This document shows, piece after piece, positions 11,795 through 22,641 of a DNA stretch of 64,000 nt. Numbering within the stretch: position 1 is the first letter of the stretch; each line of letters starts with the position of its first letter. The notes under the pieces were generated by a model that did no database searches, was not told where the DNA came from, and worked only from the letters and a program-made list of their open reading frames with translations. The DNA lies in NCBI RefSeq assembly GCF_041956535.1, contig NW_027192197.1:747264-811263 (forward strand), in the 5' to 3' direction. The translations under genes were made by a program, and so were the position numbers. The DNA is from Calcarisporiella thermophila CBS 279.70 (Eukaryota > Calcarisporiellomycota).

Positions 11795-14282
11795 TCAGTC
11801 CTCGTCGCTGTAGCTATAGGAGCTCTCCTTCTCCACTACCATGACGCCTTCTTTCGGCACTTCCTCCTTCAATGTGCTCTCTTCGTCGTCGTCATCTTCG
11901 TCGTCGACGCCATCCAGAACATTTAGCGCCTCAAACTCATAGTGATCTCGCTGCCTCTCTGCTTCGATACCATTTTGCCCCGTTAAGCGACGATAGGTGA
12001 GCCAGATGGCAAGCGCCGCCGTCAAAGCGGCGGCCCCCAAGAGCAAATAGGGCACCCATCCGTGATAGCCATATTGATTGGGTGGTGTTTCCTCGCGCAT
12101 CTCATCCAAGTCGGCAATGGCGTTGGACGCGATTGGCCCAGCTCCATCGCTCATTGTTTCTGTTGCAAGTGTTTGTGGAAGCGGCCCTTCTATTGTGGAA
12201 GAGGGGGCTGCAGTATTGTTCGGCTTCGCCTCTCCATAGAAGACAATTCTCCAATCAATAAATCGCCCCCCCGCCTCGGGATTCACCTTGTCCACCACCC
12301 GTAGGGTCCATAAACCGGTGGGCTCTTCCTCCCAGTGCTTCACCGACATAAAGGTCCAATTTTTCAGGCCTTCGTTGCTCAAATCGAAACGCCGCCGCGC
12401 CGCCAGCTGAGATGTAACATTGTGAGGACTCATCAGGTATATCTCCACGTCGCCTCGCCGCTCGTGGTCCATGTTCACGGTGACAGTGACGTGCTCAACG
12501 CGTTTCAAGTCCGCAACAGAGTCCTCGGTGACTCGCATGACGCTATACAGTCCCGTCTCGTCCTGTGGAATCTCGGTGTCCACTCTGACAATCGGCATCT
12601 TCACTCTGAGTTGGGGGCCAACTTTCACATGGTTTCGCGCGGCTTCCACAATGCGGTAAGCATCCAGTTTTCCATAGCCATACTTGTGATTGAAGGCGCG
12701 GCCCGCAGAGGTCTCTTGCCAGTCGTCGTCGTCAAGCGAGACTGGAATCGCGGTTTGAACACAGAGGTGCTGCATATCTCGCCAGGTGAGATCCGGGCGC
12801 ACGGACAGGACCAAGGCGAAGATGCCGGCGGCGATGGGGGCGGCCGCAGAGGTGCCTCCATGTCGGGCGGTGCAAGTTTCGTGGGAAATTTTGACAACAT
12901 CAGTGGTATACTAATCACATAGAGCAAATATACAATAAAGACGTTAACATTAGGCTGAGGAGAGAAAAGGAGTTGAAGGTCGCTTTTACAATGTAGCTGC
13001 CAATCCCGCTGCTGTAAGTAACTGCCAGCTGTGCAGAGCATCTTTCCGAATAATAAGGGTGCATGTTCATTCGGTCGATGGCCCCAATAGTAATGGTATA
13101 AATACTGTTCGTGTACCCGTCGAAGTTACAATTGTCGTCAAATCCTCCGCCGTTCCCCGACGCAAACACATAGATCGAGCCCAATCCCCCGCGGCCCTTT
13201 TCAATCCCCTGCAGAATGGCCTTCTTCACCAGGCCCTCTGGTGCTTCCACGGCTCGCCCATTGTCTGGAGGACCCCAGCTACAAGAATAGATATGGTTGT
13301 CCTGGTAGCCATAGTTGAGGGCGGTGGCTTCGTCGGCTTCGGTTATCTCCGAGGAGAGAATGCGGATCCCAGAGACCTTCGCCTCATATGCCACGCCAAC
13401 CCCGCAAATATCATTCTTGACTGCCGCTATCTCGCCGGCACATCGGGTTCCGTGGGTATCTTCGAAGAGTTGCGGGCGGGGGATGGCCGTATGATCATTA
13501 AAGTCGTAGGAACCAGAAGCGAACTTGATTCCAGAAAAATGCCCAAGATTAGTAGAAAGAAGACAGAGTAGTTTAGCAGGTCCGCTCAAGTCCTATGCTT
13601 ACAAAATTTGCTTTGAGATCCTCACTGTCAACGTCCAGCCCATCGTCCACAATAGCAACTACTACACCCTTTCCAAGCACCCCTTCTCGCCATACACCCG
13701 TTACATTAATGTCGTTTCCTGGATCTGCATCGTTAAACTAAAAGGAAAGAGTATATGTTATTACTTTTGAGAGCTCCCTGTGCTGGCCAGCACGTTTACC
13801 AAGTGCCATTGATAGGAAAATCCTGGGTCTGAAATATCAAGCTCTTTTATGATTCCCATTAATCCGCCCTGCTTGTCTCCAGGTTTTTTGCGCTTCTCAG
13901 CCACTTCTCCTCTCGATGTCCACACTGGTTGCCTTTTCACCAGCCGTTTTGGCTTTTGCTCCTTAATCCACTTTATACCCTCTACCACTACTCTATCCTC
14001 CTGAGTTAAATCCCTTTTCCGTAATTGGTGAAGTGAGGTATAGATATCGGGCACTCCCTTGACAGCACTAAAGAGGTGATGCTGTGGAAGCTGTCCTATA
14101 GGGCCTTCCCATCGTGCCTGTAACACGCGGCCCACATCTGCTGGAGTGACGGGTGATGAAGCGTCAAATTCAATGGCATAATATATGCGAGAGACATAGT
14201 CGCGTTTGTGTAAATGAACGGCGAAGGAGAGACACACAAGCACCAACCAAGTAATTAGGCTTATTATGGATACTAATAACAT
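11795..14282 (-). CDS. KEX2: Kexin-type proprotein convertase 2 (4 exons)
   Basis: Second kexin, tail to tail with the first. Exons on the minus strand are 14282-13800, 13737-13603, 13523-12990 and 12910-11795, all phase 0, for 755 aa. It keeps signal peptide, dibasic prodomain (KRLVKRQPVW), catalytic Asp192, His230 (THGTRCAGEIAA) and Ser405 (HGGTSAAAP), the P domain (HVTVTVNMDHERRGD), one transmembrane segment (WVPYLLLGAAALTAALAIW) and an acidic tail ending SYSYSDED. Three of its introns sit where copy 1 has introns; copy 1 has two extra (after GVWRQ and within the VAG-IRIL junction). Compared with copy 1 the Pro-rich stalk is much shorter. An upstream in-frame ATG at 14348 would add 22 mostly hydrophobic residues; the start at 14282 gives a more normal signal peptide. 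Confidence 0.94.
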
Positions 14283-15545
14283 AATGATGCAAAAATGATT
14301 AAAAAAAATGAATGTGAGGATGAAGATCCCAATTGAATGTATCGACAAAGGGAGTAGAACACCAAATCATTAGTTACATCTAATTCATTATTCCTAATGC
14401 AGAAGTGGGTGACGTAAATTATCAAGTTAGTAAGTAAAAATACCCTCAATAATTCAAGCACCCACCAGCTTTTTTCACTGTCACCCAGACCCATAGGAAT
14501 CAAACCACATTAGTCATAGGCAGAGAATAAACTCGACCGAACCAACGTAATTCAGCCCCCCAGTAACTGGTATAATTTTTCATGATATCCTGGTAAGCTC
14601 ATGGAAAATAAAGCATACAGTCGGGGAGTTGAGAGAAACCGTTCCCAACCTTGTCAACCGCGCCGAGCTTCTCGGATATGCTTCCAAGATTAAGCTAGGA
14701 GTTTTGCAGTCTCCCAAGGTTATTTTGAATAGGGCATGTTGACATCTGCACCACTTCGAGGAGATATCTGCAGGTGGACAAACCATTTAATAATTTTGAA
14801 TGTAACTTTGTTAAAAACCAATATGATACCTTATAATAACATATTAGAATTGTAAGTTCAACCTTTTATTAATGCACCATTGCGCTTCAAATTATTTAGA
14901 CGAGATAAAATAATTTTTCTGATATTATCTTTACCAATTTATTCATTTTGCTCTTTTGAATTATATAAAGATGCCTAAATATTTATATTCCGGTAAAAAA
15001 TAAAAAGTGGTAAAATATAAGATGCAGAAAAGGTAGCTGAGGTAATCGGGAAATTGACGTAAAAAAACGATTCGGAGTAAGAAAGGTAAAAAAAAAGAAA
15101 TTACTCTTTCATTTCAATACCAGCGCCACACTGACAGCTTCTTATATCGCTACTCACCTGCTTCGAAACAGCTTAATATCCCGCCTTTTTCGCGCCCTTA
15201 CCCATTCGGCCCCTATGGCCTCGATCTCTAATTTGGCAAGATGATGAGAGACTCGGATGATGCTTAAGTGTTATCGAAGTAGTAAGCAATGTGGTCCGGG
15301 TGTATAGGCTACGGTACCGACAATGCTTGACATGAGAGTTTGAAATACAGCCAACACTGTTTTAAATAGGAGAGTAAGATGAGTAAAAGCATTAAAGTAC
15401 GGAATGTATAAATAAATTGCTTGATGGAATGGTGTTACCATATTGTTTGTTTGTTGTTTATAGTGGCTTCAAAAGTTACTCAAAAGTTTTAAAACTAGTT
15501 CAAACATTTTCAAACTTCCTGTGAAATTGTTTTTTTTTTTCTTTT
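14283..15545. other. 1.26-kb AT-rich intergenic region
   Basis: Shared upstream region of kexin 2 (minus) and the TPR gene (plus). No coding signal recognised; AT content rises sharply from about 14.8 kb, marking the start of the accessory block. Confidence 0.5.
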
Positions 15546-15555
15546 TATATAAAAG
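15546..15555 (+). promoter_or_regulatory. TATA box of the TPR-repeat gene
   Basis: TATATAAAAG sits 47 bases upstream of the proposed ATG at 15602, directly after a T-tract, in a position fitting a core promoter. Confidence 0.5.
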
Positions 15556-15601
15556 TCATCGCGAAGTGCTTGACTTGCCCTTGCAATTGGACCGTATCCC
15601 C

Positions 15602-17440
15602 ATGTTTACTGGTAAGTTTAATTCAATTGGAACCAAAAAAATTGGGTGAACACCTTGGATGCCTAAAATCCTATGTATCAAAACTAATCCTAAATAACTC
15701 GGTGTAGAAACAAGTGTAGAATTTAGTGCCGAGTACCCGGCTGCTGCGCGCAAATTCAACAAGCTAGCCGAACTCTTTGATAGCCAAGGGCAATATGAAC
15801 AGGCTGAATCACTGTATCAGCAAGCGTTGACGATTGTTGAGAAGGAGTTGGGATCAGAGCACCCGGATACTGTGAACACGCTCAGGGTTCTAGCTGAACG
15901 CTATGATAGTCTTGGAAAATATGCAAAAGCTGAACCATTGTTTAAACAAGCACTGGCTCTCAGAGAGAAGGTGTTGGGATCAGAGCACCCGGACATTGTT
16001 TGCATACTTAACAATCTAGCCGGAATTTATAAAAATCAAGGAAAGTATGAAAAAGCTGAGCCGATATGTCAACGAGCGGTGAAAATCGCGGAGAAGAAGT
16101 TGGGATCAGAGCACCCGGAAACTGCGGGCGCACTCAACACACTAGCCGCACTTTATAAAAATCAAGGAAAACTTGCACAAGCTGAGCCCCTGTATAAACG
16201 AGCGCTGGCGATCGTTGAAAAGTCGTTGGGATCAGACCACCTGTTTGCTTCGTACACACTTAACAACCTAGCTGCACTTTATAGGTGTCAAGGAAAATAT
16301 GGGCAATCTGAGCCACTGTATAAGCGAGCACTGGCGATCTCTGAGAAGGAGTTGGGAACAGGGCACCCGGATACTATGAGCGCACTTAGTAACCTAGCCG
16401 CACTCTATAATATTCAAGGAAAATATGAACAGGCTGAACCGCTGTTTAAACGAGTGCTGAAAATTAGAGAGAAGGTGTTAGGGCCAACGCACCCGGATGT
16501 TGCAAGTTCACTTAACAACCTGGCTGCACTTTATAGAAACCAAGGAAAATATAAACAAGCTGAACCGCTGTATAAACAAGCGCTGGCGATGTTTGAGAAG
16601 ATGTTGGGTCCTGACCACCCGGAAACTGCGGGTATGCTCAACAATCTAGCCACACTCTATGAAAGTCAAGGAAAATTGGCACAAGCTGAACCGCTGTTTA
16701 AACGAGCGCTGGCAATTAGAGAGAAGGCTTTGGGGCCAATGCACCCGGAACTTGCAACCACACTTAGCAGTCTGGCCGCACTTTATAAAGAGCAAGAAAA
16801 ATATGATCAGGCCGAACCACTGTGTCTACGGGCGCAGACGATCGTTGAGAAGAAGTTGGGGCCAGAGCACCCGGATACTGCGAGCACGATTAACATCCTA
16901 GCTGGAATCTATGAGAGTCAAGGAAAGTACGATAAAGCCGAACCGCTCTGTCGACGAGCGCTGAATATGGTTGAGAAGGGATTGGGGTCAGACCACCCGT
17001 TTTTTGTGGGCGGACTCAACAATTTAGCCTCAATCTATGATAAGCAAGGAAAATATGAACAAGCTGAATTGCTGTATAAACGAGCACTAACGATCGTTGA
17101 GAGGAAATTGACACCAAAGCACCCGTATACTCTAACCACACTCGACAATATATCCGAATTCTATGGTAATCAAGGAAAATATGAACAAGCTGAACCGCTG
17201 TATAAGCAAGCGCTGACGAACGCTGAGAAGGTGTTGGGACCAGAACACCCAGATACAATGAGAATACTTACCAACCTAGCCGCACTCTGTGGTAATCAAG
17301 GAAAATATGAGCAGGCTAAACCACTGTATGAACGAGCGCTGAAAATTAAAGAGAAGGTATTGGGATCAGAGCACCCGGATACCGTGACCACGCGTAACTG
17401 TCTAGTCGTAATCCAGTGTGTTCTACAGCAAAAGCCGTAG
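15602..17440 (+). CDS. Kinesin-light-chain-like TPR protein, 13 tandem 42-residue repeats
   Basis: Predicted exons are 15602-15611 (only 10 nt, encoding MFT) and 15708-17440, giving 580 aa; without the first exon the first in-frame ATG is at 15827. The protein is almost nothing but TPR units of exactly 42 residues: a degenerate first unit, then twelve more complete ones beginning LGxxHPxT and containing the core GKYxQAEPLYKRAL, and a truncated last one. Such arrays form a right-handed superhelix that binds peptides. No NB-ARC, protease or death-fold domain is attached, although such repeats usually form the C-terminus of NB-ARC proteins in fungi. The related decayed copy at 20277-22361 does have NB-ARC, so this gene may be a form that lost its N-terminus. 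Partner unknown. Confidence 0.85.
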
Positions 17441-17994
17441 TAGCCTACTTCAAAAGGGACCTCTAATTGTTATTCCGAATATATTTTGGTGATAATGGAA
17501 TTTTCCATCATGACCTAAATTTTTTTTTTTCATACTTGTTGATGCTATCTTTCACAACACATCACACGCTACTATTTTTTTTTTCCTTATATTGCTTGCA
17601 TTTAATAGTCCCATTCATGTATATCAATACCAAAAAAAAATGGAGTTTCTGTGTGTCATAATTGCAATATAATGCACTTTTAAGGGTTCATAGGGTCATC
17701 TCGTTTCCAATAGTAAAATTCATAGTTTCATTCAGCCCATCATTTTCTTGTAGTTCATTGATTTTTCTGTCGAAAATTAAGGGATGAGATGGGGAGAGAA
17801 AATTATAAATAAGACAAATGTATGGCCCCAATAATTTTTGGTTTAAATTGAATACACTTTAATTGATAATTATTTCAATAGTGGCTTGCAATAGTGCCTT
17901 AGTATAATGGTTCAGCTGGCATTTCTTTGCGCTCCAGACTACTCTCACAAGTTGTTGCCTTAAATAAGGCTAAGTCAGCTCACTGCTGGATCCT
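17441..17994. other. 3' flank of TPR gene, partly duplicated at 25.3 kb
   Basis: AT-rich, no gene. The segment about 17610-17765 is recognisably similar to about 25345-25480 (for example TTCTGTGTGTCATAATT versus TTTTGTGTCATTAATT, both followed by an AAGGGT(T/C)CATA block), showing that both TPR loci share 3' flanking sequence. Confidence 0.5.
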
Positions 17995-19579
17995 TCAAAT
18001 ATCATTCATAGCCACTAGGAATGTTTTAGGGGTTTCAGTTTGACTACCAATGATCAGTTTTTGACTCCACTGGCTGTCCAGCAGAAGTGGATGACATGAA
18101 AGAATTCCTTGCTTTTGTGTTGAAATCTCTGCTTTTGTTGCCTTTGCTGTTGCGTCAGCTTCATTCAGCACCGCAAGTACCACCCGACCTCCCATCTGCT
18201 GCAGTTCTCCAGCAAAATCCAAGTCCTGTTCACATATCGCTATTGACAGCATAATGGTAAGACAAGGCTGTTGATATTGATTAGAACGACACCACGGCTT
18301 TTCTAAGGCATGAAGCCAAGGGGCAATATCATTTGATAACGGCAGCGACTCAGAGATTGTGAATTCTTGCACGCGGTGAGCTGCATCTTGACGTGACATT
18401 GGCCACTTTACCAATGCACCAGCCCCTATGGCCAACATCATTTTCTCCGAAAAGTTGAGTTGAGACCTCAGGTTTGCCGAGATTACCTTTACAGTGTCAC
18501 TATCACCGCTTCGTATGCAACGTTGGAGTCATTCCACTGCCGCAAACAGTCCTCTATTAACATCAGGATTAGCTATAGTACCATCAGGACTAGTTATCAT
18601 GCTCTTGGGACTAAGCAGGACATTAGAGCCTTTCACAATGAATCCGCCTGCTTGAAGTTCAAATTGAAAGCTTTCTCGCTTCACTCTCCAATGCACTGTG
18701 CATCCACATGCTCTAATGCGCAATTGCACACCGCCTTCTGGAGTACGGCTATGATGAAGTTCTAATGGTATTAAGGAATTTGTTCGGATTGCGATTTGCT
18801 CCAATGCATGAAACAGCTGAAAAATCCTACCAAATCTTATTCTGCAAAGAAATGGGGTCCCACTCGCCCCTATTGCCGTGCTCAGAATAGCATCCACTGC
18901 AGTGTAGGGAAGTAAACATCCAAGCCTGTCAACCATAATGTATGCGTGGATGCATTCGCCTGGAGTGCAGGGATAAGTGCATGTTTTAATATCACTCTCA
19001 ATGATGGCGTCGACTAATGCCCACACCAGTTGTTTAGCAATCCACCTATGTCCAGCTACTACACATTCCCGAGCACCATTTTTTTGCAGTCTGGCAACCA
19101 GCCATCCTAATGGGACTTCTAGGCAAAACGATGTAAGCCATCCAACCAATGCCAATAGTACGCTTCTACTCTTCATCGTTGTAAAAAAAAAAACAAAATT
19201 TGAGATAACCCATGTACACCCGATTACCACAGACAGCAATGCATGCGCAGTGGTAGGAAGATTCTTTTCTCTTCGATCATTCCTACCTTTCCCAAGTCTA
19301 TCCCACAAGACATCAATATCTTCTGGTGTGAGCATTGTAAACTGAGACCCAAACCAATTCATCAGCTGTACATTCGCCTCACCCCCGTGGCCAAGACAGC
19401 AAGGCATTACCTGTGTTCTCCTATTTCCAATGCCTTGACTTGTGAGAGCTAGCTTAATTCCATATTCGGCTAAATCATGTTGACTTAAGAAATTCTCTCT
19501 GTGACTCAGCCGCCCAGATGAATCCTCCAATGGCAAGAACAAGAGCTGCAAGATCCACTTGCCCAAGGATGTCAGTCAT
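17995..19579 (-). pseudogene. Membrane-protein gene with a frameshift and an in-frame TGA; family not recognised
   Basis: The long minus-strand frame from about 19510 to 17995 is interrupted by one TGA at 18531-18529, after which the same frame continues to 17995. The natural start appears to be ATG at 19579, which reads MTDILGQVDLAALVLAIG in a different frame and then stops near 19490, so a one-base frameshift lies around 19490-19520. The product would be about 525 aa with hydrophobic segments (ALLSVVIGCTWVISNFVFFF; VLLALVGWLTSFCLEVPLGW) and no recognised domain. A 51-nt, multiple-of-three intron from GTGGAA to GTAAAG could also remove the TGA, but its donor is poor. I read it as a recently broken gene; sequencing errors in two places are the main alternative. 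Confidence 0.6.
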
Positions 19580-20276
19580 CGCAAGTAATCTTTTAGACAA
19601 GGCATATATGCCTAAAAAATTAGAGTAAGCCTGGAATACTCGCCATAGTCCTCAGAGGAGGCTGTGTGTGATGATGAATGTTGGGTCGACAGAAATATGG
19701 TTTAATCTTGTGAATAGTGCTATCACAACTTTCGGTTGCACTACACATATTACACGATGGAGAAATTACTGTAGTTCGTTAATCGATTGCATTTTACAAT
19801 ACTTGAATCAAAATGCTCGAAATATGGCCCACACCAGTTAGAAAGTATGTTTAAAAATATTCAATATAGTATATGGATATATTGATAAATAGATTGGAGA
19901 ACGGAGGATTTAGTATGTTAGTTGCCCAAAATGGCTGTATGAGGCTTCCAATAAATAAGCTTTTCTTTGCCACACTCTTGTCGTGAAACGTGAAAATTAT
20001 TCTCCTCTCCTCTCTTTAGTTCATCGCGAAGTTCTCGAGCCATTCTTGCACTTGAGCGAAATTACTCTACGTTTTTTTGGGAGGAGGCTCTTTAATAAAG
20101 AGTATCATTTTCAATATCTAAACGATATTACTATATTGCCTCAATATATGGTGGTCATTTTAAATTGGATGGAGCTAAATCAGTCGGCAAGTAATCTGTA
20201 TAGTCTACCTTCAACATGACTTCACCACGTATTGCTAATTTGATTAAAAGATTCACGCAAAACCTACAATGCTAAT
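19580..20276. other. AT-rich region upstream of the NB-ARC/TPR remnant
   Basis: No gene recognised. At 20022-20031 the string CATCGCGAAG matches the leader of the TPR gene (15558-15567) and similarity continues weakly for about 30 bases, suggesting a shared 5' origin. Confidence 0.4.
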
Positions 20277-22361
20277 GTGATCTCATCAAAGAATGCCAGA
20301 AAAAAATTCTATGGTGTTCCATTGAAAAATAATGCTTTTGTTGAGCGCCCCATTATAATCAACAAAATTGGTGCAGCTCTTGAGAGAGAAGGTTCAAGCA
20401 ACGAATGTAAAATCGTTGCGTTAAAGGGACTCGGTGGAATGGGGAAAACGCAGTTGATGCTCAGATATTGCTATACTCCGCATAAGCGATATGACTATGT
20501 GTTCTGGCTCAATGTCGATGGCTGGTCGATGGCTGGTCGATGGCTGTCAGCTCCTTCCGTAAATTGGCAACTGAGCTTGGCATCATAAAAGCAAATATGG
20601 ACGAGAAAGCAACAGAAGAGCACATCTTTGAATGGGTTCGAAACTTGTTAGAAATCAATTCGAATTGGCTACTCTTACTGGACAATGTGGATATCGAAGT
20701 ATCTGAGAAAATATATGGGTTATTGCCTCGGGAAGGCGGAGATATCATCATAACCACACAAGAGCCAATCCAAGAATACTATGCGACGGTAATTGACGTG
20801 GGCAAAATGGAAGAGGAAGAGGCTCTCTTTCTGCTATTGAGACAAGATGCGAATTCGATCAACCGGGATAGTCTACGATTTCACCACGCCTGCAGCGTGA
20901 TCCACGAGCTCGACTACATACCCTTTACGGTAGGGCTTGCGCGTGGTTATATCAAGAGCCGCGGATGTACTCTTCAAAGCTATCTTAAAATGCTACAAGA
21001 GTGCAAGGAAGCTTTGTTCGTATTTAATGATAAAAGCGGCCCAAACAGATATCACTGCACAGTGAAATCTGTTTGGACAGTTTCTTTTGAGAGTATTCAA
21101 TTGTTGAATCCGACCACTGTGGGGATTTTACAAGCTTGTGCATTTCTACATCCAGATGAAATATCTTCTTATCTTTTTGTGCATTACTGTTCAAACTTCG
21201 ATAGTGAATCGGCTCCATAAAATATATCATCTGAAGGACTGGAGGATGATGACTTATGAGATGAAATTCGATCTGCGCTCTCTGTTCTGATTAATTATTC
21301 ATTTATTTATCTAGCACATGACGAAGCTGGAGATGAATACGATATATTAAATACTACTTTACGGACCCATCGGCTTGTTCAGAATGTGGTATATGGCACA
21401 ATTTCCAACGGGGAAATGTTAAAATGTGCCCAGAATATAATCAAAGCGCTCGATTGTGAAACGACATATTGGTGCATAAATAACCAATTTGATCCTTGCG
21501 CACGATTTTATATGAATGCCTATATTCAACACATTCACTATTTTGTTGCAATACTTGAGGATATGAACACTGAACAAATTAAGTCAGAGCAGCTGACTGA
21601 GTAAACTGCTTAATCGGATAGTCAATTATTTACTGGATAATTGGATGGTAAATGGTACAGAGAAACTAGCACACTTCTCCTATGATATTAGCGAAAAGTA
21701 TTGGGGTCAATGCACTTGTGTACAGCGAACGCACTTAATAATTTAGCTAAACTCTATGGAAGGCAAGGTAAACGTGATCAAGCTGAACAACTATTTCAGC
21801 GAGCACTGGCAATCGTTGAGAGAGGGTTGGGATCTGAGCACCCGGATACTGCGAATACACTTAGCGAGCTAGCTAAACACTATAGATATCAGGGAAAATA
21901 TGAACTAGCTGAAACCTTTGTTTCAACGAGCGCTGACAATCGTTGAGAAAGTATTTGGATCTGAGCATCCGAATACTGCAAACAAACTTACCGATCTGGC
22001 CGTACACTATCAGAGACAGGGAAAGAATGAGATAGCAGAGCAGCTATATTAACGAGCGCTGACAATATTTGAAAAGATGTTGGGATTTGAGCATCTAGAT
22101 ACCACAATCATACTTGTCAACCTAGCGAGACTCTATGAGAGCCAGGGAAAATGTGAGCAAGCTGAACTTCTGTTTCAACGAGCGTTGACAAAAGCGGAGT
22201 TGTTGGGAACTGACTTGGATATTGGAAACACACTTTATTACCTAGCCGAATTCTATGAGAAACAGGGAAAATATGAGCAAGCTGAACCGCTGCTGAAAAG
22301 AGCCTTGGAATTGAAGAGGGAACATGTCCAGAACTGGTCCCCTAACACTAGTCACTCTTAA
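20277..22361 (+). pseudogene. Decayed NB-ARC/TPR gene (STAND ATPase paralogue)
   Basis: The first frame has a P-loop (KGLGGMGKTQLMLRY) typical of NB-ARC ATPases. At 20517-20538 an 11-bp unit, GATGGCTGGTC, is present twice in tandem; taking out one copy puts the two halves in one frame, so the duplication is the frameshift. The second half carries a Walker B-like WLLLLDNVD and an IIITTQ sensor strand, as in NB-ARC. Further breaks follow: TAA at 21218, TGA at 21257, TAA at 21602, an extra A near 21911 in a TPR unit, and TAA replacing CAA at about 22050 in another. At least four TPR units remain (LGSEHPDTANTL, GKYEQAEPLLKRAL). Such proteins are thought to act as signal-transducing or self/non-self recognition switches; this copy cannot make a full protein. 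Confidence 0.85.
20517..20538 (+). repeat. 11-bp tandem duplication that shifts the NB-ARC frame
   Basis: GATGGCTGGTC occurs at 20517-20527 and again at 20528-20538, followed by a third partial GATGGCTG. One extra 11-bp unit moves the frame by two bases exactly where the open frame switches. Confidence 0.85.
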
Positions 22362-22381
22362 TAAATTAGTTTTCTGCTTAA

Positions 22382-22390
22382 TTTAGAAAA
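22382..22390. repeat. Left target-site duplication of the MULE
   Basis: TTTAGAAAA immediately outside the left terminal inverted repeat; identical to 24947-24955. A 9-bp duplication is the hallmark of Mutator-like insertions. Confidence 0.9.
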
Positions 22391-22467
22391 GGGTAATTCT
22401 ATTTGTACCCGGGTATAACTATTAATTACCGCTAAGTTGGTTAATTACTGCTAAGTTGGTTAATTAA
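22391..22467 (+). repeat. MULE terminal inverted repeat, left
   Basis: Pairs with 24870-24946 in inverted orientation with about one mismatch; contains two direct sub-repeats of 17 bp that could be transposase-binding sites. Confidence 0.9.
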
Positions 22468-22641
22468 TTTTCTTGAATATTTAATCGTCAAATTCCAAGA
22501 TACACGCTACATGTTATTAACTCTCAGTAAATCAACCAAAAATTGAACTTAATAGTATATGATGTGTATCAATAACATCTGCCACATTTCTTACTTTTAT
22601 TCATTTATTATCAATAATATTATTTTTACATACATTAATTC

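Noticed and set aside
15827-17440. CRISPR array or minisatellite
   Set aside because: The 126-nt repeats are in-frame TPR codons without spacers; they are protein repeats.
19983-20219. 78-codon frame upstream of the NB-ARC remnant as its N-terminal domain
   Set aside because: No death-fold, peptidase or lipase motif, and no splice sites that join it in phase.
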